A stretch of DNA of 11,513 nt from Bdellovibrionales bacterium (GCA_020434645.1 JAGRAK010000034.1:1-11513), one strand, 5' to 3'. Positions 1-6,956 are shown, numbered from the stretch's first letter. Program-made: numbers and translations. The notes: a model not told the origin generated them from the letters alone.

Positions 1-1012
1 TTTCTGGCGGTTTATTTGATGCAGCACTTTTTTCTCCGGTCTCATTTTTATAAAATAGCCCAAAAATAAGTACAACAAATAGTATCCCAATGATTATTTG
101 AATAGGATTTGGTTTAAAAGATTTAAACTTGTTCGGCGGGGGTATTCTTAGTACTTCTCCGGGCTGCGCTTCAGAGTTACTCAATTGTGCCGGTGAATTG
201 ATGATACTATTTTCAAATGGATTGTTGTCGTGATTTATCTTATCGCTTTCATAGATAACCGACTTGCTAAACTCTGGTACAGCCGACAGTTGTTTTTCAT
301 AAGCAATGTCATGGATTTCAAAAATTATTTCTATATGACGTATGGCGATTACATCTCCGCTATTAATTCTATGCGGCGTATTGGGTGGTATTTTGTCGCC
401 ATTTATTTTCGTGCTATTTGAACTGCCGTGATCAGATATAAAATAGCCTTCAGATGTCTTGGTTAAATCAAAGTGCTTTCTGCTGACTGCGGAGTCATTA
501 ATAATTATTTCACAAGAAGGGTGTCGACCTAACGTCCACATATTGCCTTCAAGCTTTAATATTTCGGATGTTCTAAGTTGCGTGTTATTAATTTTGAGAT
601 AAGCGACAAGTGTTGTTACGCCAACGGCAGTTGCATCCAGATTGCCTGATAAAGATTCTTCTGAAACATCTAACTCTGGTGATTTGTCTGCGCTATCGTC
701 TTGAGTTTGTTCGACTTGAATATCTTCGTTATAGCAAAATTCATATGGCGGTACAGAGAAGCGCATTTCACCTTGAAGAGTGATATTGTAGACATTTTCG
801 CCTTCAAATACTAGCCCACCAAACTTAGACATCAATTCGGCATGCCAAATATTATTTTCTTGATAGAAGCGGACATGCTGTCGAGAAATCCCGCGCTCAT
901 TTTCTAGCAGTATTTGGCATTGCGCACTTCTGCCCGCAAAATACTCTTGTCCGGGCTCAAGATTGAGCTCAGATAGTATTTGGCCGTGCAAAGTTACAAC
1001 TATCTTAGCCAT
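1..1012 (-). CDS. Membrane-anchored protein with two FHA domains, partial (runs off left edge)
   Basis: The reverse-strand frame starts at the ATG at 1012-1010 and stays open to the window edge, giving 337 residues without a stop. Residues about 5-95 form a first FHA-like domain with Gly27-Arg28 and Ser43-Arg44-Gln45-His46. Residues about 138-225 form a second one with GRHPSCEI (162-169), Ser177-Arg178-Lys179-His180 and SSNSTKING (197-205). A linker rich in polar residues and proline leads to one hydrophobic segment at about 304-321, and polar sequence follows it up to the edge. FHA domains bind phosphothreonine peptides, so this is probably a cytoplasmic reader tethered to the inner membrane with an unseen C-terminal part. 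The first domain lacks the usual Asn after the SxxH motif (Phe64 instead) and may not bind. The start overlaps the upstream stop by one base (TGATG), which suggests translational coupling within the tad-linked operon. Binding partner and total length are unknown. Confidence 0.85.
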   Translation of the reverse strand, partial: MAKIVVTLHGQILSELNLEPGQEYFAGRSAQCQILLENERGISRQHVRFYQENNIWHAELMSKFGGLVFEGENVYNITLQGEMRFSVPPYEFCYNEDIQVEQTQDDSADKSPELDVSEESLSGNLDATAVGVTTLVAYLKINNTQLRTSEILKLEGNMWTLGRHPSCEIIINDSAVSRKHFDLTKTSEGYFISDHGSSNSTKINGDKIPPNTPHRINSGDVIAIRHIEIIFEIHDIAYEKQLSAVPEFSKSVIYESDKINHDNNPFENSIINSPAQLSNSEAQPGEVLRIPPPNKFKSFKPNPIQIIIGILFVVLIFGLFYKNETGEKSAASNKPPE

Positions 1013-1932
1013 CAGAACCGATCCCCTTCTAGTGCGCGACAGGCATCATGTCCAGATTTTGCTTCTATATATATTTTGTCAGATGGATTTTTAATCATAA
1101 CCATCGCATTTCGGTATGAAGCCTTGCATGCGGCGAATTGATTCTGTGCTTTGTACTTATTAGCCAGCACCATATGGTATTGCAGCAGTTCATGAAATTT
1201 CTTTTCGGCAAGGCGAAGATATCTCTGACATTGTGGGTGAGACGGAAAAAGTGATAGGCACGCTTGAAATGATTCGATTGCTCGATCATACTGGCCTTTT
1301 CTATAGTCTCGAAAACCCTTAATGAAATTGGGCTGGGCTTCTTTATATTGTGATGAGTTTCGGCCATCTCGTGCATTAGCCAATTGAATGGCTTCGACAA
1401 TTTCTTTATTTGAATTGATATCCATTTCAGCATCGCTGTCAGTTCGTAGTTTAACCGCGGCCGGCTTATTAACCGATGAGCTGAGTAGCCATGCAAAGAG
1501 CACAGCAATTACTCCGACTAGTATGTAGAAATTCATTTTGCTTTTTGGTCGGTTACGACGGCGAGATGGGTTTAGCCCCAAAGATTCAGGTTTTGGTGCA
1601 TCAGCAAGCTGAGCTATGTTTTTAAATAGAAACCTTGTTTCACCCAATTGAATGATGTCTCCAGGGTTCAGCATTCGAGAGGTGACTTCATCTGACCCGA
1701 CAAGGACTTTATTTTTACCGCTCACATCTGAAATTTGGGCACCGTGAGAGCCAACAACTATGACAGCATGATTTCTACTAATCTTTGGGTCATCGCTTAC
1801 AACAATAGTATTGTCAGGGTTGCGGCCAATTGACACTTGGCCAGCGACCAATTGATAAGTTACGCCTTTATCTGCACCACTCAATATAGTGATGGCGTAA
1901 GAAGACTGTGGTAGAGGCGCTATCGAACTCAT
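1012..1932 (-). CDS. FHA domain-TM-TPR-like membrane protein, Tad-linked
   Basis: This 306-residue protein has three parts. Residues about 12-105 form an FHA domain with the expected conserved residues: Gly36-Arg37, Ser52-Arg53-Asn54-His55, and Asn74 at the usual Asn position. A basic stretch (RRRNRPKSK, 124-132) precedes a single membrane helix at about 134-153. The C-terminal region (about 175-306) is helical and TPR-like, for example FIKGFRDYRKGQYDRAIESF (203-222). The positive charges before the helix put the FHA domain in the cytoplasm and the helical repeats in the periplasm. All four cysteines (225, 235, 269, 298) fall on the predicted periplasmic side, compatible with disulfides. The likely role is to link a phosphothreonine signal inside the cell to a protein-protein scaffold outside the inner membrane, perhaps for the Tad pilus. 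That role is inferred from context. The start overlaps the previous stop as ATGA, so coupled translation is likely. Confidence 0.87.
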   Translation of the reverse strand: MSSIAPLPQSSYAITILSGADKGVTYQLVAGQVSIGRNPDNTIVVSDDPKISRNHAVIVVGSHGAQISDVSGKNKVLVGSDEVTSRMLNPGDIIQLGETRFLFKNIAQLADAPKPESLGLNPSRRRNRPKSKMNFYILVGVIAVLFAWLLSSSVNKPAAVKLRTDSDAEMDINSNKEIVEAIQLANARDGRNSSQYKEAQPNFIKGFRDYRKGQYDRAIESFQACLSLFPSHPQCQRYLRLAEKKFHELLQYHMVLANKYKAQNQFAACKASYRNAMVMIKNPSDKIYIEAKSGHDACRALEGDRF

Positions 1933-3530
1933 TCAAGGCCTCCCACTTTTGGTATAAAGACTACCACGATATAGGCAAGACCTTTTGTTCCGTGAACGCC
2001 CTGTGCATTTATGTCATAATTATTATTTGAAATTTCAAGCTGATCGGTGATGACTTGGTTCGGATCTGAAATCACTTTATCTATTAAGTTTTGAATGTTT
2101 AGTTTTAATGCTTGATCCACAATATTTTCTACAGGAAGGTTAATCCAATTTCCGCTACTGCCAATTTGAGTAAGAAAGTGCTCATTTGCTGTTGAAATGG
2201 TTCTGTCTTCAGGGAGTATAGTGATGGCGGCAAATCCAATAAGGTTCACTATATTGGCTCTTTCTAGTGAGCGATCGACTTCATAATCTTGAATATTATT
2301 ACTGGCAAACCCACCAGCTCCACGATTTACTGCGCTGTTAATGTTGGATGCCAGCAATTGAATTTCAGGCAATTGAACAGAAGAAGAAATTTGAGCTTGC
2401 CCATCTCGTAGGGCTTGATCAATTTGTTTGTTTATTTGGTTGAACGGTAAAAGTATTATTTTATATAAGAAAAAGAAGAGAAGACCACCAAGTAATATGG
2501 CAATAAATAGAATTTGAATAAATAGGCTTAATGTTCGTCCGTCATCTATGGCGAGAGAGCCCATGTTGTAAACAACTACAGCGTGGGCGGCAGTGACATC
2601 ACTCCCAATTTGCGCGTTATGAAATCGAATTGGGGCTACTGCGACGATGGTATCATCATTAATTTGCTTAACGCTTTCTTGGTTGAGCTTGCGCGCTTCA
2701 TGAACAAAATTTATTTCGGTCAAATACTGCCCGGCGAGTTGAGGTGGTGCTAAAATATCTCCATTCGGACTGGCGAGTACATAAGATGTGGCGCCAGCCT
2801 CACGATCTGCATTTTCAGTCGAGACCAGTGAGCTTTGCCCTTGCATTATAGCACTGCGGTTATCACGAGCAAGTGAACGCGCAATTGTCTGGGCTCGGCT
2901 TTGTGCTTCTTTCTGAATGCTTGATTTTAAAATCGTCATGAGAGGAAGAGTTGATAAAGTGGTGACGAATATAATATAGGCCGCTATAAATAATGCTATA
3001 ACTGTTCTATACTCCATCCATTCAGTTAATTTATAAACACCAGGCAGAACGACTTCATCAACATATTTCATTATGTAAGCGCCTAGATTCTTTTGAGCGA
3101 CAGGTGTTGAAACTTCATTATTCTCATGTGGCACTGATCGATTGTGCACATTTTGATCATAGGCAAGATTGCCATCAAAAAGAGGTTCTGCTGGCAATGC
3201 TGGTAGTGTTGCGGGCTTTATTTTTTTCTTAATCGAAGTTGGTGATTTTTCTACAATATCAGCTAACACATCAAAGAAACTAATTTTTTCTCCAGCCTGA
3301 AGTTTGTGGCTGGTGACTTGAACACCATTAATGAAGGTGCCGTTGCGAGACTTTAAATCAGTAACAATAATTTTATCATTATAGATTTCAATTTGCGTAT
3401 GTTCTTTAGAAATATTTTGGCTGGGAATCACAACTTCGCAGTGTGGTGCCCTGCCGACAACGTTGCGGCCAAGTTTAAGTGAAATAGATTTGCCGGCAAG
3501 TGGGCCAGACAAAAACCTAATGACCCACAT
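1929..3530 (-). CDS. Receptor-like FHA-TM-periplasmic-TM-HAMP-like-PAS-like protein
   Basis: This 533-residue protein has an N-terminal FHA domain (1-95) with all core residues: Gly26-Arg27, Ser41, His44 and SRNGTFING (61-69). A proline-rich linker follows. Two membrane helices (about 177-199 and 335-358) enclose a periplasmic domain of about 135 residues, containing a stretch like a Cache sensor strand (SYVLASPNGDI, 249-259). After the second helix comes a HAMP-like segment with Pro362 and LPEIQLLASNIN (387-398), then a PAS-like region (about 420-530). This is the layout of a sensory receptor, but no histidine kinase, GGDEF, methyl-accepting or phosphatase domain follows, so any output must go through FHA or PAS partners. 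AGGAG lies 9 bases upstream of the ATG and supports the start, which overlaps the end of the DUF192 gene by 14 bases. The FHA call is firm. The periplasmic, HAMP and PAS assignments are pattern-based and less certain. Confidence 0.88.
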   Translation of the reverse strand: MWVIRFLSGPLAGKSISLKLGRNVVGRAPHCEVVIPSQNISKEHTQIEIYNDKIIVTDLKSRNGTFINGVQVTSHKLQAGEKISFFDVLADIVEKSPTSIKKKIKPATLPALPAEPLFDGNLAYDQNVHNRSVPHENNEVSTPVAQKNLGAYIMKYVDEVVLPGVYKLTEWMEYRTVIALFIAAYIIFVTTLSTLPLMTILKSSIQKEAQSRAQTIARSLARDNRSAIMQGQSSLVSTENADREAGATSYVLASPNGDILAPPQLAGQYLTEINFVHEARKLNQESVKQINDDTIVAVAPIRFHNAQIGSDVTAAHAVVVYNMGSLAIDDGRTLSLFIQILFIAILLGGLLFFFLYKIILLPFNQINKQIDQALRDGQAQISSSVQLPEIQLLASNINSAVNRGAGGFASNNIQDYEVDRSLERANIVNLIGFAAITILPEDRTISTANEHFLTQIGSSGNWINLPVENIVDQALKLNIQNLIDKVISDPNQVITDQLEISNNNYDINAQGVHGTKGLAYIVVVFIPKVGGLE

Positions 3531-3861
3531 TGAGTTGATCTCCTACTTCAATATTGAGTTTTTGAATGGTACCTTCGGCTAATTCAAAAACAGATTTTGC
3601 TCCCCACACAGGAGCGACAAACTTCCATGGTTTTACATTTGAGTATTGCGCGCGCACGATTAATTTTTCGTCAACAAAAACGACATCGATGGTAAACTTC
3701 ATAAAAAATGTATGTATGCTCGGGCAATTATCAATCCAGAGAGCTTCGTTTGTGCGGAGATTAGATTTACCAAGTAAGCCTTTCAGCCTAGCTAAAAAGC
3801 TAACGGCCTTGTGGAGGTCATCTGCAATCGTTATATTTTTTGAAGCATTATAAAGCTTCAT
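3517..3861 (-). CDS. DUF192 family protein
   Basis: This 114-residue protein covers a whole DUF192 domain. The family pattern is clear: ARLKGLLGKSNL (24-35), the central CPSIHTFFMKFTIDVVFVD (46-64), VKPW (76-79), and the C-terminal AKSVFELAEGTI followed by VGDQL. The biochemical function of DUF192 is not established. Many members carry a signal peptide or N-terminal membrane anchor, but this one starts directly with the domain, so it is predicted to be cytoplasmic. It lies between tadC and the large FHA receptor: its ATG overlaps the tadC stop by one base (TAATG), GGAGG lies just upstream, and its own end overlaps the next gene by 14 bases. The tight packing suggests it is co-translated with tadC and works with the pilus or FHA proteins. 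That link is inference from position only. Confidence 0.9.
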   Translation of the reverse strand: MKLYNASKNITIADDLHKAVSFLARLKGLLGKSNLRTNEALWIDNCPSIHTFFMKFTIDVVFVDEKLIVRAQYSNVKPWKFVAPVWGAKSVFELAEGTIQKLNIEVGDQLNVGH

Positions 3862-4760
3862 TAATTGCCTCCGTAAAAAAATTGTAAAATTACAGGAGCA
3901 AAGACAACAATAAACACTGCCGGCATTACAAAAATAATCATAGGCACAAGCATGAGTTGCGAAGCTCTCGCTCCAGCCTTTTCTGCGCGAACAAATCTTT
4001 CCATTCGCATCTGTTCAGATTGATCTTTTAAAACCTGCGCAATACTTGCGCCAGTAAAATCAGCGTCGTTCACTACGGCAACAAAACTCGTGATTTCAGG
4101 TATATCAAGTCTTTTAGCAAATGCTTTGAGTGAGTCTGCTCGAGAAGACCCGAGTTTAATATCTTTCAGAACTGTGCCGAGTTCGCTTGCGAGTACAGAG
4201 TCTTCTGCTTTATCTACTATGCGCTGAATTCCATTTATAAAATCAAGCCCGGCTTCGGTTGATAGAGCGAGAAGATCAATGAAAAATGGCAAGTCACAAA
4301 TCACAGACAAGTAGCGCTGGTTGGTTTGCATTGCGCAATACATGTGGGGAAAATATGCGCCGAATAATCCAATGCCTATGCAAAACCAATACGGAAAGCC
4401 AAGTCCGAGCGTAAATTTTAAAATGATTAGTACGATCGGGAGCATAATGCCCCACAGAACTTGAAGACCTATGAACTCATCAACATTTAGTTCTTGAGAC
4501 AGCCCAGCCGTGAGAAGCTTTTTTTCAATACGTTTTCTGTATTCAGGATTTTTTATTCTCGCAGCATGCTGAAGTGTGAAGTTGTGCACAAGTGGTCTTG
4601 AAAAATTCACGATTGGTGATTTCGATTTTGCTGGCTCATTGCCCGAAGCCCATGCTAAGGCATTGGCATCGGTGTTGTTGCTCATGAGAGTGCTGACGAA
4701 GAGATAAATACTCATCGCAGCAAGTCCTAATCCTGCTAATAGTAATGCTATATCAGGCAT
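3861..4760 (-). CDS. tadC: Tad pilus assembly inner-membrane protein TadC
   Basis: TadC is an inner-membrane platform protein of the type IVc (Tad/Flp) pilus and works with TadB and the ATPase TadA in assembling Flp pilin. The 299-residue product has the family layout: an N-terminal membrane helix (about 3-24), a cytoplasmic stretch, two helices (about 97-141), then a type II secretion F domain ending in a hydrophobic helix (about 269-295). The TadC signature is visible in CDLPFFIDLLALSTEAGL (155-172) and in the LGSSRADSLKAFAKRL (203-218) segment; the EAGL form points to TadC rather than TadB. An in-frame GTG at 4781 would add seven residues, but I chose the ATG at 4760 because AAGGAAA sits 8 bases upstream of it and the GTG has no such site. 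It is the first gene of the leftward operon. TadA, TadB, pilins and secretin are not in the window. Confidence 0.88.
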   Translation of the reverse strand: MPDIALLLAGLGLAAMSIYLFVSTLMSNNTDANALAWASGNEPAKSKSPIVNFSRPLVHNFTLQHAARIKNPEYRKRIEKKLLTAGLSQELNVDEFIGLQVLWGIMLPIVLIILKFTLGLGFPYWFCIGIGLFGAYFPHMYCAMQTNQRYLSVICDLPFFIDLLALSTEAGLDFINGIQRIVDKAEDSVLASELGTVLKDIKLGSSRADSLKAFAKRLDIPEITSFVAVVNDADFTGASIAQVLKDQSEQMRMERFVRAEKAGARASQLMLVPMIIFVMPAVFIVVFAPVILQFFYGGN

Positions 4761-4768
4761 GATGAAAC

Positions 4769-4775
4769 TTTCCTT
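4769..4775 (-). promoter_or_regulatory. Ribosome binding site of tadC
   Basis: On the minus strand this reads AAGGAAA, ending 8 bases before the ATG at 4760. It decides the start of tadC against the in-frame GTG at 4781, whose upstream bases show no purine-rich site. It lies in the 30-base gap between the divergent tadC and maf starts. Confidence 0.6.
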
Positions 4776-4790
4776 CGGCACAGAGGTTGT

Positions 4791-5408
4791 ATGTTTGAAC
4801 TTGTTTTAGTTTCTGAATCTCCACGGCGTAGACAAATCCTCTCTGAGGCTGGTTTTTTGTTTCGAGTCGACACAGTTAAAATATCGGAAATAATTGAGGA
4901 AAACGTGAATCCGGAGGAGGGTATCAAGGCCATCGCCCGGGCTAAGGTCGAGGCCTATGTGCAAACTCATAACCATTTGAAATATAAGGATATTTTGCTG
5001 GTTTCAGCTGACACGATGGTGGTTTTACAGGGGCGCGCTCTCGGAAAACCAAAAAACTCGACTGAGGCCGAGCAATTTTTGAGAAGTCTCTCGGGGAAGA
5101 AGCATAGCGTTATAACCGCTGTATGTATTTATTGTCTAAAAGATAGTCAGTTTATTTTATTTTCTGACAAGACGGAGGTCGAGTTTCGTAAACTGTCGGA
5201 GTCTGAAATAGTTCGTTATGTTGAGTCAGGTGAGTCTCTCGATAAGGCGGGAGCTTATGCGATTCAAGGCGCGGGCGGTCAGTTGGTATCTGCTGTACGT
5301 GGTTCTATTCAAAATGTTATTGGTTTTCCTATAGAATTATTTGAAGAGAAATTAAAAGAAAAAGGTTGGAATGTCGCTCGCCATACCGTTACGAAATATT
5401 CAAAATAA
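4791..5408 (+). CDS. maf: Maf family nucleoside triphosphate pyrophosphatase (dTTP/UTP type)
   Basis: Maf proteins are cytoplasmic pyrophosphatases that hydrolyse dTTP, UTP or modified nucleotides to the monophosphate and PPi. Members are also linked to septum inhibition in Bacillus. The 205-residue length is normal. The signature residues are all present: SESPRR (8-13) binds the triphosphate, SADT (72-75) carries the catalytic Asp74, and GKP (85-87), SGKKH (101-105), DKAGAYAIQG (151-160) and NVIGFP (175-180) follow. The AYAIQG form resembles the YhdE-type dTTP/UTP enzymes rather than the YceF type with its E(G)LG form; this subclass call is from memory of the motifs. GAGG lies 5 bases before the ATG. 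The gene starts a plus-strand run maf-yggS-proC-divIVA. Its 3' end overlaps yggS by 38 bases. Its start faces that of tadC across 30 bases. Confidence 0.92.
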   Translation: MFELVLVSESPRRRQILSEAGFLFRVDTVKISEIIEENVNPEEGIKAIARAKVEAYVQTHNHLKYKDILLVSADTMVVLQGRALGKPKNSTEAEQFLRSLSGKKHSVITAVCIYCLKDSQFILFSDKTEVEFRKLSESEIVRYVESGESLDKAGAYAIQGAGGQLVSAVRGSIQNVIGFPIELFEEKLKEKGWNVARHTVTKYSK

Positions 5409-6054
5409 AATTTCTAAAGCTGCACAGGCCAGCGGCCGGAGAGTTGAAGACATTAAGATTTTAGCCGTGAGCAAAAATGTCTCGGTGGAGTTGATTCGTG
5501 AGGCGTTTGCCTTAGGAGTGCGAGATTTTGGCGAAAATTATGTTCAAGAGGTTTTGGCTAAAAAAGATTTACTGCAAGATTTAGACATCCATTGGCACTT
5601 TATTGGTCATCTTCAGTCTAATAAAGTAAAGAATATCGCTGGTGAATTTGAAGCCATTCACTCGGTCGACCGGCTTAAAATTGCAAAAGAAATTTCGATA
5701 CGATCAGAACAGTTGCAAAATATTTTTATTGAAGTGAATTTGGCAAATGAGGAGTCAAAGTCGGGTTGCTCAGAACAAGATTTGCCTCAGCTTTTATGCG
5801 AAATTCAAAGCCTAGAGAATCTTCGAATCAAGGGGCTTATGTTTATGGCGCCACTGAATTTGAGTGTACAGCAGCAGCATGTATTTTATCAGCGAGCACG
5901 CAAATTGAGAGAGGCACATGAAAAGAATGTGAGCTCGCCCCATTCTTTGCTTGAACTCTCAATGGGCACGAGCCATGATTTTGAGGTGGCCATTCGCGAA
6001 GGCGCAACAATTGTTCGCTTGGGTACCGTGCTGTTCGGAGAGCGAAAATACTAA
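5371..6054 (+). CDS. yggS: YggS/PLPBP family pyridoxal phosphate homeostasis protein
   Basis: This family binds PLP in a TIM-barrel fold like the N-terminal domain of alanine racemase. It has no known catalytic activity and controls free PLP and amino-acid balance in the cytoplasm. The 227-residue length is typical. Visible hallmarks are ILAVSK (30-35) with the PLP lysine Lys35, FGENYVQE (53-60), HFIGHLQSNK (76-85), HSVDR (97-101), the GLM segment (155-157), and the phosphate-binding C-terminal region LSMGTSHDFEVAI (196-208) with VRLGT and LFG. The ATG at 5371 has AAAGG 5 bases upstream and is the only start that keeps the conserved N-terminal helix, so the 38-base overlap with maf is real. 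In Gram-positive bacteria the equivalent gene (ylmE) lies near sepF and divIVA; in many Gram-negatives yggS is next to proC. Here both neighbours occur together. Confidence 0.94.
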   Translation: MSLAIPLRNIQNKISKAAQASGRRVEDIKILAVSKNVSVELIREAFALGVRDFGENYVQEVLAKKDLLQDLDIHWHFIGHLQSNKVKNIAGEFEAIHSVDRLKIAKEISIRSEQLQNIFIEVNLANEESKSGCSEQDLPQLLCEIQSLENLRIKGLMFMAPLNLSVQQQHVFYQRARKLREAHEKNVSSPHSLLELSMGTSHDFEVAIREGATIVRLGTVLFGERKY

Positions 6055-6063
6055 TATATTAAA

Positions 6064-6070
6064 AAAGGTG
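6064..6070 (+). promoter_or_regulatory. Ribosome binding site of proC (supports GTG start)
   Basis: AAAGGTG lies 4 bases before the GTG at 6075 and only 2 bases before an out-of-frame ATG at 6073. The spacing favours the GTG. The ATG opens a frame of only six codons, ending at 6093. Confidence 0.5.
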
Positions 6071-6074
6071 AAAT

Positions 6075-6923
6075 GTGGCAGCTCAAGATTTAATTCGAAC
6101 AAAAAAAATTGGCTTTCTCGGTGTTGGCAATTTAGGCCAAGCCGTACTTCGTGGTTTTTTAGATTCAGGTCTCGTGTTACCTAAAAATGTTTTAATATCA
6201 AGCCGTACCGAGCGAAAATTGGCAAAAGTAGCAGAAGAGTTTAATGTTCAGGCCGTCAAAACCAATGAAGAGCTCATTGATGGGTCAGATGTCGTGATCA
6301 TCGGCGTAAAGCCTCAGGATTTATATTTGGCTATTGAGCCTATAGCCTCTTCATTTCATGAAGATCATGTTGTGATGTCGCTTGCTGCAGGAATCTCACT
6401 CGAATCTCTAGAAGAGCTTATGCCCGATGTTAAAAAAATATTGCGTGTGATGCCAAATACTGCGGCAAATGTTAAAAAAAGTGTAGTGGCTTATTCAGCA
6501 TCTGATGCATGCAGTCCGCATTTAAATTGGATTGAGGAGCTTTTGTCTACAATCGGAGTTGTTGTTCCGGTTGAAGATGGAGACATGATGGAGGCGCTGG
6601 TTGTTGCGGCTAGCAGTGGGATTGGTTTTGTTTATGAGCTCATGATTTATTGGCAGGAGTGGTTGGAGGAGCGGGGCATTGATCGTGAAACTGCAAAATT
6701 AGTCACAGTTAATGTATTTGCTGGGGCATCCGCCATGGCGAGTTCTGCCCCAAACACATCTTTTGAAGAACTGCAGCGAAAAGTGACATCACTTAAAGGC
6801 GTGACGGCGGCAGGCCTTGATTCAATGCGTGAACTAGAAATCGAAAGGGCTTTGCGTATTAGTTTTGAGAAGGCCGCCCTTCGCGATAAGAGCCTCGGCG
6901 ACAGCTGGCTCAAGTCGAACTGA
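6075..6923 (+). CDS. proC: Pyrroline-5-carboxylate reductase family protein (divergent)
   Basis: ProC reduces 1-pyrroline-5-carboxylate to proline with NAD(P)H in the last step of proline synthesis. The 282 residues contain an N-terminal Rossmann fold with GVGNLG (16-21), GVKP (77-80), SLAAGIS (102-108) and RVMPNTA (124-130). A C-terminal helical dimerisation domain carries VTSLKGVTAAGL (237-248), which matches the P5CR signature loosely. Two conserved stretches are altered: the usual GSGPAY is SGIGFVY here (181-187), and the usual SPGGTT is SLKGVT (239-244). The fold assignment is firm, but the substrate could differ from that of a classical ProC. The start is GTG; an ATG two bases earlier is in another frame and ends after six codons. 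It follows yggS after 20 bases and precedes divIVA, so it belongs to the same transcription unit. Confidence 0.85.
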   Translation: MAAQDLIRTKKIGFLGVGNLGQAVLRGFLDSGLVLPKNVLISSRTERKLAKVAEEFNVQAVKTNEELIDGSDVVIIGVKPQDLYLAIEPIASSFHEDHVVMSLAAGISLESLEELMPDVKKILRVMPNTAANVKKSVVAYSASDACSPHLNWIEELLSTIGVVVPVEDGDMMEALVVAASSGIGFVYELMIYWQEWLEERGIDRETAKLVTVNVFAGASAMASSAPNTSFEELQRKVTSLKGVTAAGLDSMRELEIERALRISFEKAALRDKSLGDSWLKSN

Positions 6924-6956
6924 AAAATTAGGCCAGATTAATTAAAACATGTTGCG

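Noticed and set aside
230..421. Plus-strand open frame of 63 codons
   Set aside because: It lies wholly inside the reverse-strand double-FHA gene, whose domain motifs are clear, and shows no family signal or ribosome site.
4761..4781. Upstream GTG start for tadC at 4781
   Set aside because: It has no ribosome site, while the ATG at 4760 has AAGGAAA 8 bases upstream and begins right at the first membrane helix.
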